64,000 nt of DNA. It comes from Siphonodentalium dalli (lineage: Eukaryota; Mollusca; Scaphopoda; Gadilida; Siphonodentaliidae). Location: positions 144,675,559-144,739,558 of the forward strand of contig CP136066.1 of NCBI GenBank assembly GCA_032622095.1, read 5' to 3'. The notes below the pieces were generated by a model. That model was not told the origin of the DNA, made no database searches, and saw only the letters and a program-made list of their open reading frames with translations. A program made the position numbers and the translations under genes. This document shows, piece after piece, positions 21,000 to 33,300 of this stretch (position 1 is the stretch's first letter; every line of letters starts with the position of its first letter).

Positions 21000-22440
21000 A
21001 TAACTTATCATCTGATGGGTATTTTTAGTGAGGAATATCACTCTTCCTGTAGTTCACGAATTGTCAGAGTCCAGATCGACGCCTTCTTTGTGTGTTGTCA
21101 CATATCAGTATATGTTCACTTGGCACCCAGGTAGATAGCATACACGTCAGCATAGACAAACCAGTACTAAATTCGACACATCCCACATTACATATAATAT
21201 AACCACAACAATACCAAACATAGTTAGTTATATATTTAGTAGCTTCCTTGATAGAAGATAGTATACACAGTAAGTGCTTATGGTCACAATGCTAGATATT
21301 CATAGAGAAAATCCATCAATGTATACACACTTTTTACATGTTGCTGTAACAACAAGCCAAATTAAATTAAGATAAGCAAGCCCAGTGGATATGAAAGACA
21401 GTAAGGGGTCGAGATTTCAGAGTCAGCTGCACATGGCTTAATGTGTAGTACTGTTTCTATCACAAATATCGAATGTCATATTATTTTTGGGGATTTCGGT
21501 TTCTTTGCAATGTGTGTAGAATCAGTGAGTGTCGATCGCAGCTCCAGTCATGCCAGAATTTCGCTGCTGAGTTAATTATGGCGTCCAGGATATAACGTAG
21601 TAGATCGTGTGGGTTACAAACAGCTAGTTATTTTCCATATGCGACAGTGTTAACTAAAGTCCCACCGGCCATGGGTTAAGCCTATTTGAACTTCAAGTGG
21701 TCAATTTTCCCTTAGAACGTCATCCGCTGCACCAGTATGTGACAACAAACGCGCCCTTTTCGGTATTTTTTTCAAACGACAATCTTGCATTTCCACAACT
21801 ACCCCATTTACTGCACAAAAATCAGCAGCATAAAAATACCCAGACCCCTTCCGTAACTTCTGGACACCACCAGACTCTTCCTGGACATCTAAACATACAC
21901 GATCGCCATATTTACGTAGGCTATGATTTTCTGTTCCCCGATTAGGGATATTTCCCTCAATGATAATCAACCAATCAGCAGCCAGATTTTTTTTTTATTC
22001 TTCAAGAAGCGTAACTCTATATAATTAGTTGCTTGTAACCTGTGTGATGTGTTGTATGTACACATGCATAGGGCGAACCATTTAACGGGTTGTAGAAGGA
22101 ACAAGTGGAAAAAAGATAGGTATTCCGAACTAGTTTATACTGAGGTCCCAGAATGTATTCCTTGCGCATACAACAGTAGTTGATTGGCACGAGAACGTGA
22201 TGTGCTCCAGTTCGTCTGCGAAGCGCAAATCACGCGAATTACAAACATAATTGTTATTGAATGTTGTTCTGTTAAGCAAGCTAGCCATATTTTTGAACTT
22301 ATGTGCATGATGTGGAAAGAGACGCAAGCGTCGTATTCCGTATTATCGGATTCCGATGAACATTGGCGACATTGGCGAACATTAGACGTGGGTTTAGCAA
22401 ACGGCTGACATCAAATCGTTTGTGTATGTTGATTCGACAG
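21000..22440. other. Intron sequence without recognised feature
   Basis: No exon or clear element end. Possible unrecognised LINE body follows the ORF1 fingers, but I cannot identify it. Confidence 0.4.
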
Positions 22441-23260
22441 TCATCTTAACAATCTGCTTGTGAAGGAAATTTTCCATTATACAGAAAGTCTAAAAAGAAG
22501 TGTGTGAGGTCATATTGCTGAAGAATATCGAATAAGTCACGAGTGAAGCCGATACATTCTCTATTGAATAGTCTGTATTGGTGAGAATTGATCAAGAGAA
22601 TTTTCAGAGGAATCCGATGGTGGATAGGCAAATGAATAAGGTTGCCAATAAAACACAGCTTCTTATATGTAGCACATACTTAATCGGTAGAATACCAGGA
22701 AGACTGAGATATAATTGGGTGTTGCTCTCTTAGGTAGAGACTGAGTATATAGTTCACACATGTTCGTTGTACACGTGCCTTGTCCATAACATATATGCTG
22801 CGTGAGTTTTGGATAACATGAAGTTCCCCGCCATGCAGTGCTTTCGGGAGTTGTTTTAAACTTTTTGCAAATGACGTTGACGAAAGATGTTTAGTCTTTG
22901 GCCGCCCGACTACAGAAAAGAATGCCCCACGCATTTTAGATGAAACAAGTGAAGCCAGTGCGCTGTCGTTTATCTTGTATTAGGCCCAGGTGATTGCTTT
23001 TAGATTTTCATGAATAGTGAAAATGTCATCGTGTAGGTTATGTATCATGCGAACGGCCTTGTGTGAAAATCCAAGATGAATGAACTTGTGAGTCCAAGAT
23101 GCCAAACTTTGTCAAAAACTGTTTGTGAGTCAAGGAAAGCTATATCAAGTTTGGAATCGTGATCTTTGGCGTATTCGATAGCCTCTCGTGGGGCGTACGA
23201 CGTCATGGTGCAGCCAATTCCTTTTTGGAAACCATTCTGTAGAGCTTTCGGGAAAGATGA
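22440..23260 (-). pseudogene. Degenerate non-LTR retrotransposon (LINE) reverse transcriptase
   Basis: Reading on the minus strand: at about 23165-23120 the frame gives DIAFLDSQTVFDKVWH, the RT motif usually written AFLDxxKAFDxVWH. Further downstream come VQRTCVNYILSLYLREQHPI (about 22760-22700), LPIKYVLHIR (about 22660) and a C-terminal piece RECIGFTRDLFDILQQYDLT with FLYNGKFPS (22570-22450), which match the order of the thumb/connection region of this RT class. Frames shift several times and the YxDD segment is missing, so it is internally deleted and dead. Confidence 0.7.
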
Positions 23261-23906
23261 AAGTTACACTACCAAAAACAGATAGCTGTGGATAAGGTAG
23301 CATACGACAGGACTACATATTGATAAGCCAGGACCAATCGCTGTGATCCAATTCAAGGGATGTGTTAATTCTATGTCTTTGATCTTGATGACAACTACAC
23401 CGATTTCCACGCACCATCCATATTTTCCTGTACAAGCAAACTGTAGAAATGATGCCTAAATGCATAAATCAGACGGACATAGAATCTACTCATTGGCTGA
23501 AAACAAATTCGCCCCATAGTGCAGACTCCAGAGAACTAGTCAAGAGCAAGAGTCAAGATGAAGAAGTAATATAATTGCTTGTTTAAACATATTTATTTGT
23601 CTATTATATATAACACATGATATATGACACATACATTGTTTATACAGACAATGGGATTGGAGGACAAGTGCTGACTCACTTATGGGTACCCCCTCTCCCA
23701 TATGTTATTACACTGAAAAATAAATAATTGGTAATGGCAAAGCAACATCGCATGACTAGCAAAAACAAGTTGAACATATATACATATCACCGGTCACCCC
23801 CACCCCCCGAGTTTGTCATATGTTTGTATAAGTGTTTGATTTAAAGTCTGGTTTCTTGGTTTCTTTGTTTCGCTTGCTGGCTTGTACGTATCATTATTTA
23901 GCAGAG

Positions 23907-24560
23907 TTAGTCAAAAGAATCCTGATTTGTCTCGCGTATGAATGACTGTACAGCTAAGAAATTTTTCATGTTGTCACAATAAGGAAGTGCAGGATCTCCA
24001 AAAAGCAAAATCTTTAATGAATAAATGTTGTAAGGAAGTAATTTATTCAATAGACGAATTCTTGGGATTGAATGTAGGTGGCAATCAAAGAAATAATGAA
24101 AGGCATTTTCTTCATCGTGTCCACAGGTGCAGTCTTTTGAATTTGCAATGTGATTTAGAACCTTATCGGATAGCAAGTTGCTACATTCACATCGTAATGT
24201 ACAGTGAAATATGTTTTCAGTCCGCTTTCCGACAGAATAGTACTTTGGTGGTTTGGGTGTTATAGGTTTAATTTTGTTTACATAACAAAGGTGGCGGAGA
24301 TCTCGAGTCTCAATTTTGGTTGCATTCCAGTTTTTTTTACACACGTTGGCATAAATGTAGACTCCATTCGTTTGGAATTGGGTTTAAAATGGATAAAGTT
24401 TGACGCAAAACTCGTATCATGATCACTTATGTCAGAAAATTTGGGGGGAAGTAAGTTGACTAAATATTTGGGCACTTTGTGATTGACAATGTTATGAAAA
24501 AGTGAAAAACGCTTTAATTGCCTTCTATCTGAGAGTGTTATAATTGCTGACATTCATACA
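23907..24560 (-). pseudogene. LINE C-terminal region with Cys/His cluster
   Basis: On the minus strand, 24553-24278 reads with SDRRQLKRFSLFHNIVNHKV and PKYLVNLLPPKF, and 24344-23907 reads FHCTLRCECSNLL ... CTCGHDEENAFHYFFDCHLH. The R-x-x-x-R-x-x-x-FHxIVNxxVPxYLxxLLPP line and the CxCGxxEExxHxxxxC pattern are the usual ending of several LINE reverse transcriptases. The two parts overlap in different frames, so at least one frameshift exists. No RT core precedes it: a 5'-truncated copy, separate from the one at 22440-23260. Confidence 0.75.
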
Positions 24561-24699
24561 TGGCTAGCACATCAATAAAATGAAAATATGTCAATAACAA
24601 GCTAGACTACACAAATATTATTCTGCTATACATATACGGCCCGTTGGCATAAACAATTCATGTAACACTGGAACTGTCAGTTACATTCCTCGATATTAA

Positions 24700-25157
24700 A
24701 GGTACTCAATCCGATTAGACTGTCCCCATATCATCAAGTTACAATAACAACAACATTTCTTCAAAATACGCTTTAGTTATCAGAATCGACTAATCACAAC
24801 AAAATAATGCTAACCACCATCAACTATGGTATACAATTTCACAAAACGTGTTATTTATCAACATTTTGTTCAATGAAATATGGCCGTATTATCACTTGAT
24901 TATCATGATATTTTGCCGTATTACTACTTGATTTTAGAGTTATCAATCTTCATCCGCAATTTTGAACGAGACCGTCGCCTAGATGATCTTTTTCCAGGCC
25001 AAAATAAGTACATATCTCGAGAAATAACACATTTCTAAAATCGATATCTAATCACTCTGAACTTTGATGGGTGGGTTCCTCGACTCGAATCAAATATTGT
25101 TTACGCCTTAAGCCAAAGAAATAGTAATTTGGAAGCGTTAATTATGATTATGCATCT
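24700..25157 (-). mobile_element. TTAA-flanked MITE of the 'AGGTACTCAATCCGAT' family
   Basis: TTAA at 24696-24699 is followed by AGGTACTCAATCCGATTAGA; the right end has TTAA at 25158-25161 after a decayed terminus. The interior is the reverse complement of 3518-3957 (for example AACACGTTTTGTGAAATTG versus the reverse at 3795-3830, and AACAACAACATTT). 458 bp, no coding capacity. Confidence 0.75.
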
Positions 25158-25544
25158 TTAAGGAATATCGATATCTCATTTTCTTCGCTCGGAGGCAACT
25201 CCGATTAATGTTTCCTGGAATTCATGCATGCACCCATGCTATTGTTTTCTTTTTGATCTTTGGAAGGCGTGTGACTACACTGAAATCCAATAAATTAAAA
25301 TTGCTATTATATTTGACATTTAAAAACGAGTACCTATTGTTATTATATAACTATCGTTTGTATTCCCCCGATACCACTATAGTAGAGCGACTAACTCCCG
25401 ACAATCGGATCAGGTACAGTTTATTAAGTTATGATGCATTATTGATAACTCAATCGTACTATTGACACAAAATATAGAGTTATATAACATATTTACAGTG
25501 TATGTACATAGTGACATTTGGCCATCGAATTCGGGGTTCTTTGT

Positions 25545-25860
25545 GTAATCATCATCATCGTCGTCGTCGTCATCATCATCGTCGTCGTCGTCATCATGCT
25601 CGTTGTCCTACCACCACATTGTTATCGCCATCGTCATTATAGTCGCCATCAACGTCGTCATCACCCCGTTGTCTTCATCGTCATCACCGCCCATCTTAGT
25701 CTTTGTCGTCAACGTCATCATCATCATCTTCGTCGCATCATCGCCATCATCATCGTCGTCATAATCATCACCACCATGCATTATCATCCTCATTTTTGTC
25801 GTCAACATCTATATCATCATCGTCAACATCATCGTCATCGTCATTGCCATATATATGTCG
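25545..25860. repeat. (ATC/GTC)n trinucleotide microsatellite
   Basis: About 300 bp of imperfect TCATCATCGTCGTCGTC repeats. Open frames with poly-Val/Ile, poly-Ser or His/Arg on + and poly-Asp on - follow from the trinucleotide and are not genes. Confidence 0.95.
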
Positions 25861-26264
25861 GCCCAAAAATTCCGATGCCATACCGCCATCCTTTATCTTA
25901 TGGATTGCGCTTACATCAGTTGTTTCCGGTTATCACGATTTGCGTTTCTTCTAATATATCACCATTTTACATGGATTTATATCAATCAAATTTATTTTGG
26001 TCTAATATGTGTCACGTATGTCATGTATTAAACCTATTATCACTACAGTGTTTTTATATTCATCACCATTCGAGACAATATACATATATATCTAACAAAA
26101 GCAAGTATACCTGAGGTTTTATGACAGTAAATTTACGAGAACGTATATATGCATATCGTATGTGATTACTCATGTTAAATTATTCTTTATGTTGATATAT
26201 GTTGTATTTATTATATGTGCAACTGCCCGTTGGGTGTAACTTATCTTATCTTATGATCGTCGCG

Positions 26265-26560
26265 TCACGTCTCGTTAAAGATGTTAGATCACTGGATCAA
26301 ACTCTCGGCCTGTGGCCGCTCGATTGGTCCAGCGATCTGACCCCTTCATCTAGACGTAATGATGCAGCCATATCAATTTCATGTAGTGATGATAACCGTT
26401 TTATTTCAAATCTCTGGAAAACTTTTTTGGTTGCTTTCATGTGGCGGTGGTTTCTACGTGCATCGGAGTGATTTCCCTGCATGTGAAAGAATCATTTTCT
26501 TCACCCATAAAACGGACAACGTCGTGATATGGATGATATGGTCGATAACAGCTGAAGCGA
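26265..26560 (+). mobile_element. SINE-like copy (degenerate)
   Basis: GGCGGTGGTTTCTACGTGCA and AACGTCGTGATATGG are shared with the SINE-like copies at 18140 and 39900. The upstream part (TCTCGGCCTGTGGCCGCTCG) has no clear pol III box. Confidence 0.4.
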
Positions 26561-27597
26561 CCGACGATAAACCAAAAACCAAACATCGATCTTGCCACCG
26601 ACCGACCAAAAAGACACATACAAAAACGCCGCATTAGACTCGGTTTAATTATACAATTTGTTGTGGGTCTTACACCGGTTTAAACTAAGATAACGAATAG
26701 CACCATAACCTTTTTTCTATTAAATAGTCATTGGCGAGTAGTTCCCTTGGGAATTGTTCAAATAATAAGTCAACAAGCAACCATACATGTAGGACGTTTG
26801 TTTAACTTATTATTTGAATATTTCCCCGCCAAAGAATATGAATCCTTCTACACATGTAACAGCTTTTGGTCTGCCTGTCGTCTGTTGTTATTACATGAAC
26901 ATCAAAATATACCATTCCAATATACACTTTTAATATGAATCGTATGTGACACGCAGTGGAGCAACCACACATGCTGTGTCTCAAATTTGCCTTTAATTTA
27001 TGTAACATCACGAAGTGATCACGACGGAGATGACATGCCAACTTGACAAGACGTGTCGTGGATTGTGCAATCTTGCCTGGATTCTGGTCCACAAATCCAA
27101 AATGACGTCAGAAACCTTGTCATGACGATCTTCATTTTTCGATTTCATTAAGCTAACCAAAGAAATTGGTCTAATTGAAATTAATATACCTAAATCACAT
27201 GTGAATTCTTCGTAAGATGTGAATTAGTTACTTTCATTTTCATCGCGATGCTTCATTCCCAATTCCGCGTTTTTTGCAATCTCAACACTGTTGATAACCG
27301 GAAGTCACGTGATAATTTCTCCAAAATCCATACCCGCGATCTAAAAAAAAATCACTAAAATGGATATAGAAAAAAATATATGACGCCATTCACCAGCCTA
27401 AGGTATAAGCACCCTTGGTGGTTGCTATAACTGAATGGGAGAATCCATCCAGTAAGGAAAGGGTTAAGGTTTGAAAACCATAGCATGTGTTTTGGGGTCG
27501 GTTGGAACACCCATCACCCGGCATAGATTCATAGTGTTCTACAACTCATTGCCGCTAATCATAGCAGTTTTATTACACGCGCATTGTATCGTTTCAG
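26561..27597. other. End of the last PhyH intron
   Basis: No gene. 27390-27470 (TATAACTGAATGGGAGAATC) recurs at 63828-63847, part of the dispersed repeat at the window's right end. The intron ends with the acceptor TATCGTTTCAG. Confidence 0.5.
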
Positions 27598-27720
27598 GAA
27601 CCAAAAGATGAATTTGACACCACTATCGCGGGTCCTTGGATGAAGAAATGGGATATAGTCCACATCAATCGACACACAGAGAGTTGGGAAACCGACAATA
27701 AAAAAATGCATAAACCATAA
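27598..27720 (+). CDS. PhyH family gene, last exon and stop
   Basis: After a 21-kb intron and the acceptor TATCGTTTCAG the terminal exon reads EPKDEFDTTIAGPWMKKWDI then VHINRHTESWETDNKKMHKP and TAA. The DPFDTTIxGPWMxxWxIVHxNRHT ending is typical for animal PhyH-domain proteins of this subtype, and phase (0/0) fits exon e exactly. The protein fragment encoded in the window is 250 residues. No SKL/PTS1-type C-terminus is visible (it ends MHKP), so peroxisomal import, if any, would depend on an N-terminal signal outside the window; a cytosolic role is equally possible. Confidence 0.9.
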   Translation, partial: EPKDEFDTTIAGPWMKKWDIVHINRHTESWETDNKKMHKP

Positions 27721-27786
27721 ATGACGAACGCCACATGTGATTGTATATAGAATTCACCAAATGACAATATATATATTATTCATTAA

Positions 27787-28242
27787 CCCTTTACCCCAAA
27801 AAAACGGCCAAAAACGCCCAAATAAAGCTTCAACAGCCTAAAATATCTTCCGCCTGTCTCAATAACACCATACAAATATGGATATCATTGGAACCGGTTC
27901 ATTGACCACATTGTGATGGTTACAGTTATGCCCTATGCCAATGCATTCTCTTATATATGCGAGTCGACCATAGGTCGCCTCGCATATATAAGAGAATGTA
28001 TTGGCCTAAACAAAATCTTTTTTTAACACTTTTTACCATTTTTTCTTACATTCTTTAACAATTTTGTAAATTTTTTCTTACATTTTTTAACAATTTTTAA
28101 CAATTTTTCTACATTCTTTGACAATTTTATCATTTTTAATATGTTAAGCCAATGCATTCTCTTATATATGCGAGGCGACCTATGGTCGATTCGCATATAT
28201 AAGAGAATGCATTGGCACAGGGCCGTTCTGTTGGGTAGAGGG
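27787..28242. mobile_element. piggyBac-like MITE (TTAA target sites)
   Basis: Flanked by TTAA at 27783-27786 and 28243-28246. Ends are CCCTTTACCCCA and TGGGTAGAGGG, imperfect inverted termini starting CCCT/AGGG as in piggyBac-type elements. Inside are two inverted hairpins built from GCCAATGCATTCTCTTATAT and GCGAGGCGACC (27940-28000 and 28147-28217) around a T-rich core. 456 bp, non-autonomous. Confidence 0.75.
27821..27826 (+). terminator. Candidate poly(A) signal of the PhyH gene
   Basis: AATAAA lies about 100 bases after the stop codon and is the first canonical hexamer there. It falls inside the TTAA-flanked MITE at 27787-28242, so the element may have supplied the signal. Confidence 0.4.
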
Positions 28243-28324
28243 TTAAAGGCACGGGCGGCGTTCGTTGCAGAAATATTTATATTTGTTCAAATCGCCATCA
28301 ACAGAAGGAACACCAAAATATATA

Positions 28325-28770
28325 CAGTTCCGCTCATATGCCAAACATAATCAGCGCGTAAATAGTATATTGTCGTCAAGACGTACGATGGTGTACATAA
28401 ACAAGAGACTGATCGTGTTACAGAAGCTGTTTACATAACACAGCGCAATTCTATTGGTTAATAATACAAAAATGATATAAACGCTCTTTATTACTTCCAT
28501 ATCAGGAAAACAGTAACAAATAACGCTCTTTTTGTTTACCATATCCGGATCTAAACAAAAGCCAGGAAACGTAACTTTTTATGCTTTTGTTTACATAACA
28601 AAGGGGGACAAATTGACAATAACATACTGTTTATGCCATAGTTCTGATTGGCATAAGAATAAAGTCTGTCTATATCTTACTATTCCTTCTGTTTATGGCG
28701 GTTTTTGACGGAGGTGAATATTTTAACAGCATATCCACACAAACGCCGCCCGTATCTTTAACCTCATCTA
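28325..28770 (+). mobile_element. Dispersed 'AAAGAGCG' element, copy 2
   Basis: Same landmarks as 16215-16640: CTCATATGCCAAACATAATC, AACGCTCTTTATTA, TTACCATATCCGGATCTAAA, TGTTTATGGCGGTTTTTGAC, GCCGCCCGTATCTTTAACC. It is preceded (28255-28315) by a segment (TTCAAATCGCCATCAACAGA) that also occurs at 8535-8555. Confidence 0.75.
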
Positions 28771-31467
28771 TATCATAAAAGTGTTTTCATCTTTAATATA
28801 TCGATTGCCACGACATTGGTCGGTTATATTTTCATCACGCACATATGTACTCCTAACAACATTCCATATACGCAGCGCCTATATTAAAGTATAGCGTGAA
28901 ACACTCCAAATAGATGTGGAGAATAATCTTGCTCAATGTAGTTATTTTTTACAAATATTATATCCAAAAATCGACAAGACACACCCTTATTCTTATATGT
29001 TTATTAAATGCAGTGACTCTCGATGGCGAAATAGTTTTCGTTAGTTTATCACCGAAAGTTGCGTCCCGAATTATACACAAATGTTAGAGTACCCATCTAT
29101 TTATTAACACTATGGTGATAACTATTATATTGCTTGTGCCTCACACTGAGGTTAAATATGATTAAATAGATGCCTGCCACTATTAAATACGTATATTCAT
29201 ATCCTGTTGATTATTTGTACGCCTATCGATCCATCTCCGAATTTCGTTGTGACATATACTCGCAAATTAAACTGTCATTTCGATACAGAATATACTACAA
29301 TGTGACAAAGCGAACGCAAAATGCTTATAACATGCATATGTGTGCATCTAACTATTCGAGGAGTGAAAAAGCTATATAATATATATAGTTCCCCCTGTCG
29401 CGACGATACTACTGAAATTTTCGTGTATATTTCATGCAGTTATCTCTTTCTTTAAACATTCATTTGTAATAAAGCATAGAATTCAAATTGGGGACAAGTT
29501 ACACAAAATTATTTAGCCCCTCTCTCGGTTCACAATCATGTTATCAAACAAAGATCATAAAAATATAATATGTAGGCCTATACATATAATATGATGAGAA
29601 GTGTCATGTGTAAATGGTTGGGTGGGATCGAAGTATCAATATCGGATTTTCTGCATGGGGATGACGTGGCTAATTTGCATAAGCATATTTTCGCAATTAT
29701 TCCATAATGTAATTGTCTCACAAGAATCAATCATACAATACAAGACAAACGTTCCAATGTGTAATCGTATACTAATTTACTGAGGGTCTATATTCTCATT
29801 AGCCGTCGCAATTACGACGTGTTGTTGCGACTTTGCGGTGTATGTCGCTTAATGTGGAGTTTCTATAATTGAATATTGAACACTTTGATACAATATATTT
29901 TTGCAATTTAATTATTTGTATAGTAGTAAGCATTGATAGTTGTTTAACCGCCATCGACGGAAGACATGGCTACCTTCAGTAGGATAGAATCAGGTTAGTT
30001 CACCAGACCTCTATTATGATGATCGTGTCGTTATTTGTTTAAAATACGTATCAATTGACATATACGCACACGTTCCCTCATTAAAATCTACTTATATCGC
30101 CCATTTTAGGGGACCTCCGCGAATTCGGGGACTTCCGCAAAGTGATCTCCGCAAATAGGGACCTACTGCAAATCGTCGCACCCAATGCAATTTGTAAACA
30201 AATACGATTGACATGCGTTTTAACTATGTGAGCTTTAATTAAATGAAAGAAGCAATGCTACATATATAAATTATTTGTCATGGACTCAGCCAGTGTGCCA
30301 TATATCTGTGTGTCGCTTTGCGTGGTAGAAGTGAAAAGTGAAAGTGGAAATTCGGAAAATCCTATTGAAAATTAAAGTACAATTTTGGGAATTCCGCGGC
30401 AGATTAAGAGAATCTATACTATTGAAAGTTAATGTACGATTCCTGGAATTCTATCAGATATCGCGTCTCTGCTCGTTTTCGTGATCATAGGTTATATAGG
30501 GCCTATATGACCACGAAAACGAGTCGAGTCACGATACATCAATCGGTACAAATACATTGTGTATACGATACAATTTTGACTTGATGAACATAAAATAAAA
30601 GATCGCGGTTACTCCAACAGAACAGGCATCCGCACTCCAATTAAAATACCCATAATTCACTTCACTACACCAGGGTCTCCAAATGGGTTATACATTATTT
30701 TCAGGCTATCAGATTATTTATATTTTCAACAACATATTATTACCACCGGTGGCTTTAAGTTTACAATTTCAGCCTGTCCTGACTCTATCGGTACGATTGA
30801 GTCATATTTTCAAGAACATATTATACACCGGTGGCGTTAACTTTACAATTTCAGCATCTACGTGATTCTATCGGTACGGTTGAGTAAGGTACAAAAACAA
30901 TTCTCTCACAATGCATTCGCCCAGTCGACCACAGAAAATCAGAATCTCCAAAACAACTTACACCACCTTGTGGCATAATAATACACCAAATACAAATTGG
31001 TAGAGTGATTTCCCCTGGGACCCCCAAGCTAGGATCAGCATAAAAAAAATCCTGGCAGCTGAATGGTCAATGACACATGGATGAAAAGTGCACGAAAAAA
31101 TGCACAAACGTGTTTCCCGACGAGAAACATCAAATAAAGCCACATGGTGAACGGGTACGGCTGTCAAATTGGCGAATAATTTATGGGAGGGGTTGGTGTT
31201 TTTTTTCGATGTAATTTTTGTCTCCATTTTAAAGGTAGTACTTGTGACGTTTGTCAGAACTGCAGTGTGTCAGAACTGCAGTGTGTCAGAACTGCAGGGC
31301 ACATTTTCGTGTGTCTAAAAGGACGTTCTTCAATTTTTGATACTCGTGTAGGGTCAAATCTTTCCTGCGAATTCAGGCCAGCGGGATTTGTTAACACCGA
31401 GGCATATGCAAATCATTTGGTGTATTGTAACCTAGAGTGAAAAATTTGGGCCTATGAACGCCCCTTT
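28771..31467. other. Intergenic sequence
   Basis: No gene recognised. 30455-30525 forms a short hairpin (CTCGTTTTCGTGATCATAGG versus CCTATATGACCACGAAAACG). 30690-30860 contains a diverged direct duplication (TATTTTCAA.AACATATTA...ACCGGTGGC). 31253-31303 has a 17-bp tandem repeat (TGTGTCAGAACTGCAG). Confidence 0.5.
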
Positions 31468-31942
31468 AAAGGTACGGTTAGCCTTGGTGGTGGGTATCAT
31501 GTGAACACCCGTCAAAAACCGCCACAAACAGAAAGATCATTAAAATGTAGACAGACTTTGTCCGTATACAAATAAGAAATATCGCACAAACAGTATGTTA
31601 TTGTCATATGTTTGACCATTGTTATGTAAACAAAAGCATAAAAAGTTACTTTTCTGGTGTTTGTTTATATTATGATGGTAAACATAAAGAGCGTTCTTTG
31701 TTGGTGAATTCCTGATATGGAACTAATAAAGAGCGTTTATGCCATTTGTGTGTGATTAGCCAATAGCATTGTGCTGTCTTCTGTAACACAATCAGGCTCT
31801 TGCTTAGGTAAAATATAGTAGGTCTTTATGATAACATGCTGTTTACGCGATGGTCATGGTATATATGGACGAAGCTGTATGCGTTTTAATGTTTTTCTGT
31901 TTACGGTGATTGGAACAAATATGAATATTTTCGACAACTAAG
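31468..31942 (-). mobile_element. Dispersed 'AAAGAGCG' element, copy 3 (inverted)
   Basis: GGTACGGTTAGCCTTGGTGG opens the copy; ATGGTAAACATAAAGAGCGT and AACTAATAAAGAGCGTTTAT lie inside; it ends near GAATATTTTCGAC. Very similar to 42012-42487, so these two belong to one subfamily. Confidence 0.8.
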
Positions 31943-32179
31943 GCCTCACGTGCCTTTAATGAATGTGAGACCAAGTTGACAAGTACTTTTGGGCACATTT
32001 TCGTGTGTCAAATCATTTGGTGTATTGTAACCAACAGACCCTCGGCGAGACACTAAGATTTGTCGGCCGCTCGAGACAAGAATGATCGACAGCGGCGATA
32101 ATTTTCCATGCCTCACGGCAAGGGTGACAACTGTTTTTGGTAATATTATTATTGTATTATATTCTCCTCCGAGAAACAA

Positions 32180-32761
32180 GCAAAGTCATAACCTTCAGGC
32201 TTTTTGAAAGGGTTGCACTCAGCTTTCACTCGTTCAGAAAACTTTTCCTCCAGAACGTCAGCATCTGAGCCATCGTCAAACTAATCGCAAATGTTTTGTC
32301 AAATGATCTTTAAATGCGAACAATGAAGCGCATCCAATTGTGTTCAAATTCACCAGCTTATTGCCGAAATGGTTTTGCAGATTTAACGTCAACTGTTTAC
32401 AATCAAGTTTACCATTAGGACATTCCTTTTATAAGTGTTATGGAGCTCAACAGAATGTCCAAATTTTATCTGGGTTCTCCTCCATCCATGTGACGAATTG
32501 GTCCAGATTTCCATCGGTCTTGTTCAACCGATCTCATTTATGCAGGCTTTATATTACGTTCACCCATAAAACACCCAAAACACTCCTTGTGATACTGACC
32601 ATCTGCAGCATGGGTGCGCTCATTGCCCCCATAAGACACAATCGCACTTCTGCTGCGTGCTTAACTGTCAGCTCTGCGATAACATTTTTTTCAAAATAGT
32701 GGTCTTCAGGTCGTCTTGACCAGGTCGTTCTGCAGTGCGACAGTTTACTACAGGTCTCCAT
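32180..32761 (-). pseudogene. Degenerate ORF of unknown family
   Basis: On the minus strand 32761-32549 reads METCSKLSHCRTTWSRRPED then HYFEKNVIAELTVKHAAEVR. Shifting frame gives YHKECFGCFM, and downstream bits read DQFVTWMEENPDKIW and SDADVLEEKFSERVKAECNP. The YHxxCxxxFM phrase recalls short repeat-associated ORFs of invertebrate transposons, but I do not recognise the family. At least two frame changes and stops make it a broken sequence, probably transposon-derived. Confidence 0.35.
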
Positions 32762-32999
32762 CTATATGGGTGTTTTCTGTCCTTGGCAAGCAGAGATCTC
32801 CGCAGAAGAAGCAATGAGTTTTAAACTCAAAACAAGATACCGTTGATTACCGTCGAGTGATTGGTGACTCACTACTTGACCTTTACAGCCAGTTTTGACC
32901 GTCTTTTCTTTCCTAAACTCAAATTATATATCTACATTGTAGTACATTCGTTGGTAATTTAAAAATAGACACATCGATTAGTTATACTTTGTCCCATTA

Positions 33000-33300
33000 A
33001 GGTAATAGATAAAGAGCGTACGTGTCTGTGTTTGTCCCGATAAGGTAAACGATAAAGAGCGTTCATGTCTATTTTGTTCGGTTACATGTAAGTGACTCTT
33101 GTGTGGATATCAAAAGGCAACGATGCGGTCAGGACCCAGCCCATGTTAACCTGAGTCACAATACATACCCATGCCCAATTTAATCGTAATCAGTGCAGAA
33201 ATGTGGAAGCATATAAAGAACATGCCAAGATAAGGTAAAAGATCAAGAGCGTTCAAGTCGTTCTTTGTCCCAATAAGGTAAAATATAAAGAGCGTTCGTG
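33000..33300. repeat. Clustered 'ATAAGGTAAA..ATAAAGAGCGTT' units
   Basis: Four units of the form GATAAGGTAAACGATAAAGA then GCGTTCATGTC lie at about 33000, 33040, 33235 and 33275. They share the AAAGAGCG core with the dispersed element and with the 71-bp array at 37120. Confidence 0.65.

Noticed and set aside
25518-26114. A 198-codon frame rich in Val, Ile, His and Arg
   Set aside because: It arises from the (ATC/GTC)n microsatellite and has no splice or family support.
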